A stretch of DNA of 64,000 nucleotides from Chlorobium sp. GTDB lineage: Bacteria; Bacteroidota; Chlorobiia; Chlorobiales; Chlorobiaceae. The DNA lies in assembly GCA_028277485.1 (NCBI GenBank), contig JANQGE010000117.1, positions 85,288 to 149,287 on the forward strand. The letters are read 5' to 3'. The notes under the pieces were generated by a model. That model worked only from the letters and a program-made list of their open reading frames with translations. It was not told the origin of the DNA and did not search any database. Numbering within the stretch: the stretch's first letter is position 1; each line of letters opens with the position of its first letter. A program made the position numbers and the translations under genes. Shown here piece by piece: positions 9,165 to 18,714 of this stretch.

Positions 9165-11303
9165 ATGACCGCATTAAAGGAAGTGAAGGTCGCTCTTGCG
9201 GGTAATCCGAATTGTGGCAAGTCATCTTTGTTCAATGCGCTGACCGGTTTGCACCAGAAAGTCGGCAATTTTTCCGGAGTAACGATTGAAAAACATGAAG
9301 GATATGTCGATTACAGGGACTACAGGATACGATTTGTTGACCTTCCGGGTACCTATTCACTTACGGCATATTCACCGGAAGAGCTTGTTACGAGAAACTA
9401 CCTGATTGAAAATTCCCCGGACATCGTTGTCAATGTTCTTGAAGGACCGAATCTTGAACGGAACCTGCTGCTTACAACCCAGCTGATGGAGATGGAGGTC
9501 GATCTTCTGGTTGCGCTGAACATGTTCGACGAGGTTCAGGCGCAGGGGATAGAGATCGACGTCAAGCAACTGCAGTGCCTTCTGGGGTGCCATATTGTAC
9601 CTACTTCGGCAAAGAAAAAACAGGGTCTCGATTCATTACTCGATCATGTTATCCGTGTGTACGAAAAGGATATCGAGGTAAAGAAGAACAAACTTGCCTT
9701 CAGGCCTGAGTTAGACCGGGCTATCGAGCAGATTACCGAACTGTTTTCCCATGAACCCGAACTCGGCAAGTATAACCTGAGATGGCTGGCGATCAAACTG
9801 CTGGAAAATGACAAAGAGGTCTACAATGTGGTCAGGCAGTATCCTGCGTGGGTAAAGATCGAGCTGATTCTCCAGCACGCCATGCGGGAAACGGAAGCGG
9901 TCTATAAAGCTGACCCGGAAATCATCATTACCGAAGACCGGCACGCTTTTATCCGGGGAGCCATGCAGGAATGCATGAAACTTCCTAGGGACAAAAAGCA
10001 GTCCCCTACCGATTATATCGACCTTATTGTCTTGAACCGGGCACTCGGCCTCCCGATTTTCCTGTTTGTTGTCTGGGTGATCTTTCACATGACTTTTACT
10101 CTCGGCACCCCAATGATGGACGGGCTTGACCATCTTTTCGGTGCACTTGCCGACACTGTTACCTCCCTTCTGCCGAATGACACTTTGCGTTCGGTTCTTG
10201 TTGACGGTCTCATAGCCGGGGTGGGAGGGGTGCTCATCTTTCTGCCGAACATCCTGCTGCTCTTTATCGGACTCTCTTTTCTCGAGGCTTCGGGATATAT
10301 GGCCCGAGCAGCGTTTGTCGTCGATAAGGTAATGCACCGATTTGGGCTGCACGGCAAATCATTTATTCCGATGATTACCGGGTTCGGCTGTTCCATTCCT
10401 GCAATCATGGCAACGCGGACGCTTAAAAGCCGTTCGGATCGCCTGGCCACAATCATGGTTATTCCTTTCATGAGCTGCGGAGCCAAACTTCCGGTCTACG
10501 TGCTGCTTGCCGGGGCATTCTTCAGGCCCGCGGTTGCGGCAAATGTCATGTTCGGTATCTACATGCTTGGCATTGTTTTCGGCTTGTTTTCGGCTCTTGT
10601 CATGAAAAAAACCGTTCTGAAAAGCGAATCGGAACCGTTTGTCATGGAGTTGCCGCCCTATCGCTGGCCAAGCCTGCGCTCCGTCCTTGTTCAAGCAAAA
10701 AACAAGGCCATGATGTATCTCAAAAAGGCAGGAACCATTATTCTGCTTGCAGTGCTCTTGATCTGGACATTCAGCAACTATCCGAAAAATCCTGAACTCG
10801 ATGTCGAACTTGATCGACAGATTGCGGTAATCGAGCAGACAATCGTTGACGAAGAGCAAAAAGCGCATGCCATCGTCGAGGCCGAAAACAAGATCAACAC
10901 CGCTCAGCTCGAATATTCGCTGGCGGGCAGGGCTGGGAAACTGCTTGAACCGGTGATAAAGCCTCTCGGTTTTGACTGGAGGATCGGCATAGCTCTGGTT
11001 ACCGGGCTGGCAGCAAAAGAGGTTGTGGTATCGACGATGGGCACAATCTACTCGCTCGGCGAGACCGATGAGACATCATCGGAGCTGAAAACCATTCTCA
11101 AGAACGACCCTGCTTTCGATCAAGCAACCGCTCTGAGTCTTATGGTGTTTGTGCTGCTCTACATTCCCTGTGTTGCGGCTGTCGGTGTCATGAGAAAAGA
11201 GATCGGGGAATGGAAATCCGTTGCGTTCTATGGAGCCTATGCGCTATCCGCGGCCTGGATATTTTCGTTTATCACCTATCGGCTGGCCCAGCTTGTTGTT
11301 TAG
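9165..11303 (+). CDS. feoB: Ferrous iron transporter B
   Basis: A 712-aa inner-membrane Fe2+ transporter with an N-terminal G domain: G1 GNPNCGKS (residues 13-20), G3 DLPGTYSL and NMFD as G4. The membrane part contains the Gate motifs (FLPNILLLFIGLSFLEASGYMARAAFVVD region, GFGCSIPAIMATRTL and MSCGAKLPVYVLLAGAFF). The start overlaps nothing and follows feoA by 3 bp, so the two are one operon. Ferrous iron is the form available in sulfidic, anoxic habitats. Confidence 0.97.
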   Translation: MTALKEVKVALAGNPNCGKSSLFNALTGLHQKVGNFSGVTIEKHEGYVDYRDYRIRFVDLPGTYSLTAYSPEELVTRNYLIENSPDIVVNVLEGPNLERNLLLTTQLMEMEVDLLVALNMFDEVQAQGIEIDVKQLQCLLGCHIVPTSAKKKQGLDSLLDHVIRVYEKDIEVKKNKLAFRPELDRAIEQITELFSHEPELGKYNLRWLAIKLLENDKEVYNVVRQYPAWVKIELILQHAMRETEAVYKADPEIIITEDRHAFIRGAMQECMKLPRDKKQSPTDYIDLIVLNRALGLPIFLFVVWVIFHMTFTLGTPMMDGLDHLFGALADTVTSLLPNDTLRSVLVDGLIAGVGGVLIFLPNILLLFIGLSFLEASGYMARAAFVVDKVMHRFGLHGKSFIPMITGFGCSIPAIMATRTLKSRSDRLATIMVIPFMSCGAKLPVYVLLAGAFFRPAVAANVMFGIYMLGIVFGLFSALVMKKTVLKSESEPFVMELPPYRWPSLRSVLVQAKNKAMMYLKKAGTIILLAVLLIWTFSNYPKNPELDVELDRQIAVIEQTIVDEEQKAHAIVEAENKINTAQLEYSLAGRAGKLLEPVIKPLGFDWRIGIALVTGLAAKEVVVSTMGTIYSLGETDETSSELKTILKNDPAFDQATALSLMVFVLLYIPCVAAVGVMRKEIGEWKSVAFYGAYALSAAWIFSFITYRLAQLVV

Positions 11304-11343
11304 GATACTTTTTGGCTCTTGAGGCGAGCAATGCTCGTTCAGA

Positions 11344-13728
11344 TCAGGCTTTCACTTCCTGTTTCTCTCTGTCCTCGGCCCCGATCAGTCCGTTTTCTTC
11401 GGCAAAAGCAATTATTTCATCAATGGTCAGCTGCATGTTGACCGGTGATCCGTCAACCATTTGCAGGGTTATGTCGGGGTGCCGGACCTGGTGTTTTTCC
11501 ATAATGTCCTGCCAATGATGCTGTACGGCTGGCTCAAGCTGTCCCCAGGCCTGTCGGCCCCTGCATTTCGGGAATTTCGAACAGCCCAGCCAGAGGCCTC
11601 TCTTTCCGGTTCTCAGGTAAAGCGGGGCGCTGCATTTCGGGCAGGCAAGATCGGTTTCAAGCGGCGGTGTCTTGGGCGGCTCGATTTTCTGTTGTTTGTC
11701 CAGTTTCAGCAGCGTATTGCATTGGGGGTAGTTTGTACACGCAAGAAAAGGCCCGAACCTTCCGTTACGCAGTACCATTCTGCCGTTATTGCAGCTTGGG
11801 CATCTGATGCCTGTTTCCCTGGGACGTACCTTCGTAGAGGAAAGGGGTTTGATGTTTCTGCAGGAAGGGTATCGGGAACATCCGAGAAATTTCCCGCTGG
11901 TTGTCCATTTAACCACCATTTTCCCTTTGCCGCATTTATCACAGGTTTCCGCATCGCGGTTCTGGGGGAGGAGCGGATCGTTCTTCCTTACGCTCAGGGC
12001 AGCTTCAAGAGGCCTGTAAAAGCTGCCAAGAACCTGTTCATAGTCATCTTTGCCGGCGGCAACCTTGTCAAGCTCATTTTCCATGTGAGCGGTAAACTTG
12101 ACGTTGAAAATGTCCGGAAAGTTGGCAACAAGGATCATCGAGACATCCCTGCCCAGTTCGGTCGGGATGATTTTTTTCTTTTGCAGCTCTACATACCGTC
12201 TTTCCTGGAGTGTCGAGAAGATTGTTGCGTAAGTTGACGGTCTTCCGATGCCGTAGTTGTCAAGCTCCTTGACAAGACTTGCTTCCGTATAGCGGGCAGG
12301 AGGGCGGGTGAAACTTTGTTTTTTCTCGAGATTTTCAAGGTCCAGCTTTTCATTCACAGAAAGCTGTTTGGGAAGCTGAACCATATGCTCTTTCTCCTCA
12401 TTGTCACGGGTGGATTTCTGTGCCTCGTAATCGAGTTCCTTCTGCTCGTTGTATACTTTCAGAAAACCGGGGAAAAGAACCTTGCTGCCGCTGGCCCGAA
12501 AGATAAACTGCCTTTCGTGGTCGGCAACATCGACACGGGTCTGTTCTACCTTTGCCGGGGCCATCCGGGAAGCGAGGAATCTTTTCCAGATCAGCTCGTA
12601 AAGTCTGTACTGGTCGGATGAAAGAAACTTTTTCATTGCATCGGGCGTACGGGAAACCGACGTAGGCCTGATTGCTTCATGGGCGTCCTGTGTTTTTTTG
12701 CTGCTTTTGGCCGGCTGTCCGCTGCCCGTATATTCTTTCCCGTAATGTTGTGTGATAAACCGTCCCGCCTGCTCCACCGCTTCGGAGCTGATCCTTGTGG
12801 AATCGGTCCTCATATAGGTTATCAGGCCGGTTGCTTCTTCGGGGCCAAGCTCAATGCCTTCATACAACTGCTGGGCGACACGCATGGTTTTTTTCGAGCC
12901 GAATCCCAGCTGATTCGATGCAGCCTGCTGCAGGAGCGAGGTTGTGAACGGAAGCGGCGGCTTGCGCTGCTGAACCTTCGGGGTGATGTCCGTTACGCCA
13001 TAGATTCTTGAAAAAATAGCCGAAGCTGTTTTTTCAGCATCGGTCCGGTTGGCAATTTCAGCCTTCTCGCCGTCAATTTTAACCAGTTTTGCCGAAAACG
13101 TTTCGCCCGGACCGGTTGTAAAATCGGCAACAATGGCCCAGTACTCTTTCGGCTGAAATTTTTCAATCTCCACTTCACGCTCGCAGATCAGCCTGAGAGC
13201 GACGGACTGTACCCTGCCGGCGGACAATCCCCGCAAGACCACATTCCAGAGGAACGGGCTTATCTTGTAGCCTACGATTTTATCAAGCCCCTGGCGGGTC
13301 TGCTGAGAACGCACCAGCCGGAAATCGATCTGGCGGGGATGACTGATTGCATCCAGGATCGCATTTCGGGTAATCTCGTTAAACAATACGCGATGGACGG
13401 GTTTGCGCTTAAAGTCGACCTCGTTGGCGATGTGCCAGGCGATAGCCTCGCCCTCACGGTCAGGGTCGGTTGCGATAAGAATATCGTTCGCTTCTCCGGC
13501 CAGCTTTTTCAGTTGCCGGACAACTTTTTCCTTGCCGGCTATAATTTCATAACGGGGTTCATAATGGTTGTCGAAATCCAGCCCGATCTCTTTTTTGGGA
13601 AGATCCTTGATATGACCCACCGAGGCGAACACCATGTAATCTTTTCCAAGATATTTATTGATTGTTTTCGCCTTTGACGGGGATTCAACAACAATAAGAG
13701 TTCTGTCTTTTGCTGACGAGGATACCAT
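11344..13728 (-). CDS. topA: DNA topoisomerase I
   Basis: A 794-aa type IA topoisomerase that relaxes negative supercoils. The Toprim start LIVVESPSKAKTINKYLG, DPDREGEAIAWH acidic triad and GLITYMRTDS with the catalytic tyrosine are intact. Three C-terminal tetracysteine zinc ribbons follow (CDKCGKGKM..CSRYPSC, CPSCNNGRM..CTNYPQC, CPKCSAPLY..CSKFPKC) and then a short tail. It is convergent with feoB, 40 bp apart. Confidence 0.97.
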   Translation of the reverse strand: MVSSSAKDRTLIVVESPSKAKTINKYLGKDYMVFASVGHIKDLPKKEIGLDFDNHYEPRYEIIAGKEKVVRQLKKLAGEANDILIATDPDREGEAIAWHIANEVDFKRKPVHRVLFNEITRNAILDAISHPRQIDFRLVRSQQTRQGLDKIVGYKISPFLWNVVLRGLSAGRVQSVALRLICEREVEIEKFQPKEYWAIVADFTTGPGETFSAKLVKIDGEKAEIANRTDAEKTASAIFSRIYGVTDITPKVQQRKPPLPFTTSLLQQAASNQLGFGSKKTMRVAQQLYEGIELGPEEATGLITYMRTDSTRISSEAVEQAGRFITQHYGKEYTGSGQPAKSSKKTQDAHEAIRPTSVSRTPDAMKKFLSSDQYRLYELIWKRFLASRMAPAKVEQTRVDVADHERQFIFRASGSKVLFPGFLKVYNEQKELDYEAQKSTRDNEEKEHMVQLPKQLSVNEKLDLENLEKKQSFTRPPARYTEASLVKELDNYGIGRPSTYATIFSTLQERRYVELQKKKIIPTELGRDVSMILVANFPDIFNVKFTAHMENELDKVAAGKDDYEQVLGSFYRPLEAALSVRKNDPLLPQNRDAETCDKCGKGKMVVKWTTSGKFLGCSRYPSCRNIKPLSSTKVRPRETGIRCPSCNNGRMVLRNGRFGPFLACTNYPQCNTLLKLDKQQKIEPPKTPPLETDLACPKCSAPLYLRTGKRGLWLGCSKFPKCRGRQAWGQLEPAVQHHWQDIMEKHQVRHPDITLQMVDGSPVNMQLTIDEIIAFAEENGLIGAEDREKQEVKA

Positions 13729-13917
13729 TGAAAAGCCTTACAGGTGATAAAAAGGTTGCATTGAATTTTTGGAAAAGATAGGGGTTGCTTGCTAAAAAAC
13801 AAATTTTGCCGCCGGTCGATCCTCAAGCAAAAGGGCCATTTTTAGCAAGGCGGATGGAAATTTTTAGTATAATCTCCCTTAAGCCGAGGTTTCTTCAATG
13901 CATAAAACACCTTTTCC

Positions 13918-15645
13918 GTGACTGGATGTCCCTGCCACCGTGTCAGATACCATGCTTTTCTTATTCTGCTGCTGACTGTTGCCATGCCTGGCAGACTTTC
14001 TGCGGTATCGCTTGATAATGCCCAACAGGAGAAGCTCTCCCTGCATGTCGTTAAAGGTTTCCGGCTTGATTACAAGCAACAGGTCAGCGCGGTGAAAGCA
14101 GGGGGAATCGTTTACGTTGATCTCGAGTCGATGTCGAGAGCCATGCGTCTTTTCAACAAACAGGAAGGGAGTGAGTTGAAAATCGCCTATGAAAACGGCG
14201 GACAAACAAGTGTTTGCCGGATCGGGGAGGGCAACAACTTTGTAAGCTTTGCGCCGGAGAAATTCCTTGCGGGGGGGCGCGTCATACAGCTTCGTTCCGC
14301 CCCGGTGCTCCAGAAAGGGAAGTTCTGGCTGCCTGCCGTCGATGCGGCTCGCCTGTTTTCTCTCTGGATGGACCGCGAGGTTGTCTATGACCGGGCAAAA
14401 CGCAGGATCGAGGCGTTTTTGTGGAGTTCGCGGCCCGGGTCCAGAAAGAAAATGATCGGCCTTGTCGGAAATCAGAAAAACTTTGGAGCAAAGCCCCAAG
14501 ACAAGCGGCAGACGGTAATAACAGGCATGGAAGTAAAAAAACTGACCAACGGTGCTGTTATCCGTTTGAGGGCATCGGGGGCGAAAACCGCAGCATCTTT
14601 CATCAAGCCCGATGCGCAGGGTACGGCGTCTCTGACCCTGCAGAGTGCCGAAGGGAACCCTGCTGATATATTCAGGACATTCAAAAGCGGGATTGTTAAA
14701 CAAATAAGAGCCATACCGCTTGGAAGCGGTGCGATGCAGATCAGCATCGTTCTGAATACCCGGTATTACAAGATAAAATCCAGCGGGTATACGTGGGATC
14801 CCGAAACCAATTCCTATGTTGTTTCATTTCTGAACGATATTGATGTGCAGGAAGTGTACCGCACGGAAAAGCAGAAGCAGATCACCCGGGAGCTTGCAAA
14901 AGACCTTCAGAAATGGAAGTTCGACACGATTGTCCTCGATGCCGGGCACGGCGGCAAGGACCCTGGTGCCATAGGGCCGTCGGGCACGCGGGAAAAGGAT
15001 ATCGTTCTGAAAATTGTCCGGGATCTCGGGGCAATTATCGAGAGGGAGTGGCCTGATGTGAAGGTAGTCTATACGCGAAAGGATGATCGCTTTATTCCTC
15101 TCAAGCAGCGGGGAAAAATCGCTAACCGCAACGGAGGCAAACTTTTCGTAAGTATTCATTGCAATGCAGCCAAGAACAGGTCGGCAAGGGGTGCTGAGGT
15201 TTATATACTCGGACCCCACAAGAATGAAGCTGCGCTTCGCGTAGCCATGCTTGAAAATGAAGCGATCAAGCAGGAGGAGGACTACAAGGAAAAGTACAAA
15301 GGGTTCAGCGAAGAGCACATGATTATGAGCAGTCTTGCGCAGAACGCCTTTACCCTTCAGTCCAAAGAAGTGGCGCGGCATGTGCTTGAGGGGATGGAGA
15401 AAAAAACAAAAATAAACGGCAGGGGAGTTCGTCAAGCCGGTTTCATGGTTCTTTGGACCCCTTCCATGCCGAGTGTGCTTGTCGAAGCAGGATATCTTTC
15501 GAACCGTCAAGAGGAAAAGATGCTTCTACGCAGACAAGTACAGATCAGAATTGCGCAAGGCATTTTCAATGGCTTGAAACAGTACCGCATGAGTTATGAA
15601 AGACAGCGTGTCGCATCGGGCTCCGGCGAACGTCTGAAAGGGTGA
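13918..15645 (+). CDS. N-acetylmuramoyl-L-alanine amidase (Amidase_3) with N-terminal extra domains
   Basis: A 575-aa exported murein hydrolase. The GTG at 13918 opens a signal peptide (HAFLILLLTVAMPGRLSA). Residues 30-170 look like a copper-amine-oxidase-type/AMIN-like repeat region (VYVDLESMSRAM, FWLPAVDAARLF). The zinc amidase domain starts near residue 337: VLDAGHGGKDPGAIG, TREKDIVL, FVSIHCNAA and VLVEAGYLSN supply the ligands and the catalytic Glu. It removes stem peptides from glycan strands, typically at division. The C-terminus stops just before a truncated MITE. Confidence 0.92.
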   Translation: MTGCPCHRVRYHAFLILLLTVAMPGRLSAVSLDNAQQEKLSLHVVKGFRLDYKQQVSAVKAGGIVYVDLESMSRAMRLFNKQEGSELKIAYENGGQTSVCRIGEGNNFVSFAPEKFLAGGRVIQLRSAPVLQKGKFWLPAVDAARLFSLWMDREVVYDRAKRRIEAFLWSSRPGSRKKMIGLVGNQKNFGAKPQDKRQTVITGMEVKKLTNGAVIRLRASGAKTAASFIKPDAQGTASLTLQSAEGNPADIFRTFKSGIVKQIRAIPLGSGAMQISIVLNTRYYKIKSSGYTWDPETNSYVVSFLNDIDVQEVYRTEKQKQITRELAKDLQKWKFDTIVLDAGHGGKDPGAIGPSGTREKDIVLKIVRDLGAIIEREWPDVKVVYTRKDDRFIPLKQRGKIANRNGGKLFVSIHCNAAKNRSARGAEVYILGPHKNEAALRVAMLENEAIKQEEDYKEKYKGFSEEHMIMSSLAQNAFTLQSKEVARHVLEGMEKKTKINGRGVRQAGFMVLWTPSMPSVLVEAGYLSNRQEEKMLLRRQVQIRIAQGIFNGLKQYRMSYERQRVASGSGERLKG

Positions 15646-15649
15646 GGGT

Positions 15650-15878
15650 GAATCAGTGGACGGATGGGAATGGGTTTCTGTGCTCCGTCCGCCTCGTACT
15701 CAAGTCGCTCGCGACAATTTAGGGTACCTCTAAAAAGTGTCATGAGCGGTTCGGGAGCAAGGCGGACGGAGCGCAGAAACCGGAGCGTACCGATAGTACG
15801 TGAGGATTTCGAGCACCACCCAACGCAGCAATCGAGACGCGCAATAAGTTTTTAGAGGTGCCCTTTATAGAGACGCCC
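15650..15878 (+). repeat. MITE type B, left-truncated and interrupted by a type A copy
   Basis: Bases 15650-15721 match the right part of type B elements (GGTTTCTGTGCTCCGTCCGCC, then AAGTCGCTCGCGACAATTTA). They are followed by a complete type A element at 15722-15863, after which TTTATAGAGACGCCC (15864-15878) finishes the type B terminus. Removing the inner element and one TTTA restores a normal B end, GACAATTTATAGAGACGCCC. The left terminus of the B copy is lost next to the amidase stop codon. Confidence 0.8.
15722..15863 (-). repeat. MITE type A, nested copy with TTTA target duplication
   Basis: A 142-bp element with termini GGGTACCTCTAAAAA and TTTTTAGAGGTGCCC. It is flanked on both sides by TTTA (15718-15721 and 15864-15867), a direct 4-bp target duplication, and it interrupts an older type B element. 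The interior carries the type A blocks GAGCGGTTCGGGAGCAAGG, GCGCAGAAACCGGAG and GAGGATTTCGAGCACC. It encodes no transposase. Confidence 0.85.
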
Positions 15879-15882
15879 GCAC

Positions 15883-16875
15883 ATGTTCGACAACAAGGAA
15901 CCTTGGAATATTAGGCAAATGTGGATAATAGTGTTCGTTACGGGGATGCTGCTTGCCGTTGTTGTATTTATTTTGATGCCGCGCAGCATTTCCAATCTTT
16001 CCTCTCGACCAAACCCGGAGCAGCGCTACGAAGATGCTGTCCGGCGTGTCGATATGTTCCGTGGGCAGGAACCACAGGCTATGAATCCGTTCTGCCGGTT
16101 GCAGCTGATGACCCATGACAGAAAAACTGACCGCGCTGTCATTCTGGTTCATGGCTATACAAGCTGCCCGCAGCAGTTTCACGAGCTGGGGGAACGGCTG
16201 CATGCTTCCGGCTGCAACGTTCTTATCGCTCCGTTGCCGCATCATGGTCTGGCTGACCGGATGACGGAAAAACATTCCCTGCTCAGGGCCGAAGAGCTTG
16301 CGGTGTATGCCGACACGGTTGTCGATATCGCTCAGGGGTTGGGAAAGGAGGTTGTCATGATGGGGATTTCCGCCGGAGGGGTCACCACCGCCTGGGCAGC
16401 GCAGCAGCGGGACGATATTGATGTTGCGGTCATCATTTCGCCGGCATTCGGATTCCGAGAAATCCCAACTCCCCTGACGGCTGCGGTCATGAATATCTTT
16501 TCGGTTCTTCCGGACAAGTTTACCTGGTGGAACCCGGTTCACAAGGCAGAGGCTCCCCCGTTCTATGCCTATCCCCGTTACTCCCGGCGTGCATTGGCCC
16601 AGATTCTCCGGCTCGGATTTGCGGTGCAGAGGGATATAGGGCGCAACCCTCCTGCCGCAAAAAAGGTTGTGATGGTTTTCAATGCGAACGATGACCAGAT
16701 CAACAACGAGCTGACGCAGGATATTGTTGAAAGGTGGCAGTCACACAACATCGATCTCATTACCTACGAGTTCGATGCGTCTCTGAAACTTAGTCATGAC
16801 CTCATCGACCCCAGCCACCCCGGCCAGAGGATCGACATCGTGTACCCCAAGCTTGTTGAGCTGATCGGTCGTTGA
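15883..16875 (+). CDS. Membrane-anchored alpha/beta hydrolase
   Basis: A 330-aa protein with one N-terminal membrane segment (WIIVFVTGMLLAVVVFILM) and then a serine-hydrolase fold: VILVHGYTSCPQQFHELG, nucleophile elbow GISAGG, acid in FNANDDQI and a His in LSHDLIDP. It resembles esterases and lipase-like proteins acting at the membrane face; the substrate is unknown. The first ATG lies 5 bp after a MITE terminus with no ribosome site, so the ATG at 15919, preceded by TTAGGC, may be the true start. The MITE then forms its leader. Confidence 0.75.
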   Translation: MFDNKEPWNIRQMWIIVFVTGMLLAVVVFILMPRSISNLSSRPNPEQRYEDAVRRVDMFRGQEPQAMNPFCRLQLMTHDRKTDRAVILVHGYTSCPQQFHELGERLHASGCNVLIAPLPHHGLADRMTEKHSLLRAEELAVYADTVVDIAQGLGKEVVMMGISAGGVTTAWAAQQRDDIDVAVIISPAFGFREIPTPLTAAVMNIFSVLPDKFTWWNPVHKAEAPPFYAYPRYSRRALAQILRLGFAVQRDIGRNPPAAKKVVMVFNANDDQINNELTQDIVERWQSHNIDLITYEFDASLKLSHDLIDPSHPGQRIDIVYPKLVELIGR

Positions 16876-16908
16876 TAACTGGTCTCCCGTTATCTGAACA
16901 TCGTTGCT

Positions 16909-17622
16909 TTACATCTCATATACCCCTATCTCCAACCAAACCTCCCCCTGTGTTTTCTCGACGATAACTTGTCCGTCTTCAAGTGTGTACGTCAGATAAC
17001 TGTGATGACGGGGATTGGAGAGCACGTTCGGGTTCAGCAGGGCGTAGAGGTGTCCATGTTCATGCCTGACGGATGCGGTGAAGAGGCCGGGGTGTCCCTC
17101 ACGGTGCATCCGTGAGCCGACCAACTGGGTAAAGGAGTAATCGGTTTTATGGATGAGGAGCGGGTAGTCTTCGAGGAGATGACGAACATCCCACAGCGCG
17201 GCACGGCAGCGTACAGAGTAAAGCTTACGCTCAATGACAACGCGTTCCTTGTTGAAACCTGCATCGGTGAGCAGCCCCCGATACCAGTGGTACGCCGTCT
17301 CATACACGGTTGTCTCTATCGTGTCGCTGCCATACCAGACGCCGAACGATCCGTCCGAAAACCGGCTGATTCGCCAGTTTCTGAATGGCCAGATAATGGC
17401 ATTGAACCATATGGCTTCTTCAAAAGGGCGATGGATTTCCGGAGAGTGTGACTGGTAGAGGTAGGGGTTTGCGTCCGATTCCGCCTGTTGAGCCAGTGCC
17501 CGCTCATCCGGGTCATCGGTCAGGTCATCGAATAAATCCTCTGATGCTTTTAAGGATACAATATTGCGGATCAGGTTCTGATGGACATCTATCAAAGTGA
17601 TGCGAGAGAAAAAATCGTCCAT
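16909..17622 (-). CDS. RES-domain toxin (NAD+-degrading family)
   Basis: A 237-aa protein of the RES family, named after conserved Arg, Glu and Ser. WRISRFSDGSFGVWYGSDTIETTVYETAYHW carries these in the usual order (described in pieces: WRISRFSDG, GVWYGSD, ETTVYET). Characterised members deplete NAD+ by phosphorolysis or hydrolysis and are neutralised by an Xre/MbcA-type partner, which here is the gene 12 bp upstream on the same strand. At 237 aa it is longer than minimal RES toxins, with an acidic N-terminal extension. Confidence 0.85.
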   Translation of the reverse strand: MDDFFSRITLIDVHQNLIRNIVSLKASEDLFDDLTDDPDERALAQQAESDANPYLYQSHSPEIHRPFEEAIWFNAIIWPFRNWRISRFSDGSFGVWYGSDTIETTVYETAYHWYRGLLTDAGFNKERVVIERKLYSVRCRAALWDVRHLLEDYPLLIHKTDYSFTQLVGSRMHREGHPGLFTASVRHEHGHLYALLNPNVLSNPRHHSYLTYTLEDGQVIVEKTQGEVWLEIGVYEM

Positions 17623-17634
17623 GTCCTCAACAGT

Positions 17635-18030
17635 TCACAATCCCCTCGTGTGATCAAGATAGGAACGGACCATAAGCAGTCCGGCAAATCCCCATTCCTT
17701 TATAACCTCGACCGGCGTGAGGTTGTTGAAGGCTTTGTTGCGGGTTGACATCCAGCGATAGGCAAGATCCCGGTTTTTCGGAAACAGCAGTCGCAGGTTC
17801 TTGTGAATGGCCAGTAGGTGGCCGACACGTTCATACTGATCGCGGCTTGTCCCGATCGGCTCGCCTTTGCGGTACCTTGTCAAGGTTCCACGGTTGGTCG
17901 CGGCAAGCCCCAACAGCATTGCCTGATCCATCGTCGTCAGGTTCCAGTGATCAAGCAACTGCATTACCATTCTGGCCAAGGCACCGCGATCTTGCGGGCT
18001 CATGTCCTGACGTTCAGATGCTGCTTCCAT
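17635..18030 (-). CDS. Xre/MbcA/ParS-type antitoxin (DUF2384)
   Basis: A 131-aa protein: an N-terminal helix-turn-helix-like part (LLDHWNLTTMDQAMLLGL, TNRGTLTRYRKGEP) and the C-terminal toxin-binding domain (RVGHLLAIHKNLRLLF, RWMSTRNKAFNNLTPVEVIKE, GLLMVRSYLDHTRG). This is the canonical partner of RES toxins: it binds and blocks the active site and represses the operon. It is the first gene of the pair. A probable operator would lie just upstream of 18030, but none is obvious. Confidence 0.85.
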   Translation of the reverse strand: MEAASERQDMSPQDRGALARMVMQLLDHWNLTTMDQAMLLGLAATNRGTLTRYRKGEPIGTSRDQYERVGHLLAIHKNLRLLFPKNRDLAYRWMSTRNKAFNNLTPVEVIKEWGFAGLLMVRSYLDHTRGL

Positions 18031-18153
18031 ACATGGTCCTCCGTTGTTGCGGGTGCCTTTGTTTCAAGTCTCTGCTTAAAGATAGTTTTTTGTATGAATA
18101 GCTGCAATATTTGTTTTTATGATACCGTCTTCGCCAGAACGGTTAATACAAAA

Positions 18154-18265
18154 GGGCACCTCGATTTGTTGCGTGCCCTGATTGCTTTGTTGGTTGGATA
18201 GGAGAGGGTTTCTGTGCTCCGTCCGCCTTGTACTCCAGTCGTTCACGACAATGATAGAGGTGCCC
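18154..18265 (+). repeat. MITE type B
   Basis: A 112-bp element with termini GGGCACCTCGATTTG and GATAGAGGTGCCC. The interior has the type B blocks GTTGCGTGCCCTGATTGC, GGTTGGATAGGAGAGGGTTT and TGTGCTCCGTCCGCC. The flanks AAAA and GAAA are a near match for a 4-bp duplication. It is directly upstream of the RES/Xre operon and points away from it. Confidence 0.8.
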
Positions 18266-18714
18266 GAAAGACCGGAGCGCTGTCACGTTCCGTTCTCTCT
18301 GCCGTCACTTCGGTTGCATCTCTTTTTTTTTCAGAGGTTCGTCGCGCAAAAGGATCGCCTGAGAAAACGCTACAGCTCTTCTTTCCCGTATCCTCCGGTG
18401 TGTGTCGCGGCAAAATCGACTCATGTCACGTTTTTGTGAATTTTCTTGAAAAATACAGCTATCTGTTTTTGCTGTGACGAAATAATGATATATTAAAAGC
18501 GAAATAGTTGAGTATTGTCTGTTTGAAAACCGTTTAATTGCCCCCATGCAATGACGACCGCAGCTCGATCTTTTACGGAATGATCTTTACGGCAAAATAA
18601 TGTTTAGCCGCATCGGGGCTTGTTGTTTTATGGACTGTGCAGTAGTGCATGGGTCATGATGTTTGTGCGTTCTCGTAGTATCCGTTAAAAAATCAAATCG
18701 TAAAGGAGGTTCTT
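18266..18714. other. Intergenic region upstream of the cystatin-like gene
   Basis: No gene recognised. The sequence is AT-rich with runs such as AATAATGATATATTAAAA near 18480-18500, where a promoter for the downstream gene could lie. No terminator, tRNA or riboswitch pattern was seen. An AAGGAGG ribosome site ends the region at about 18705. Confidence 0.4.
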
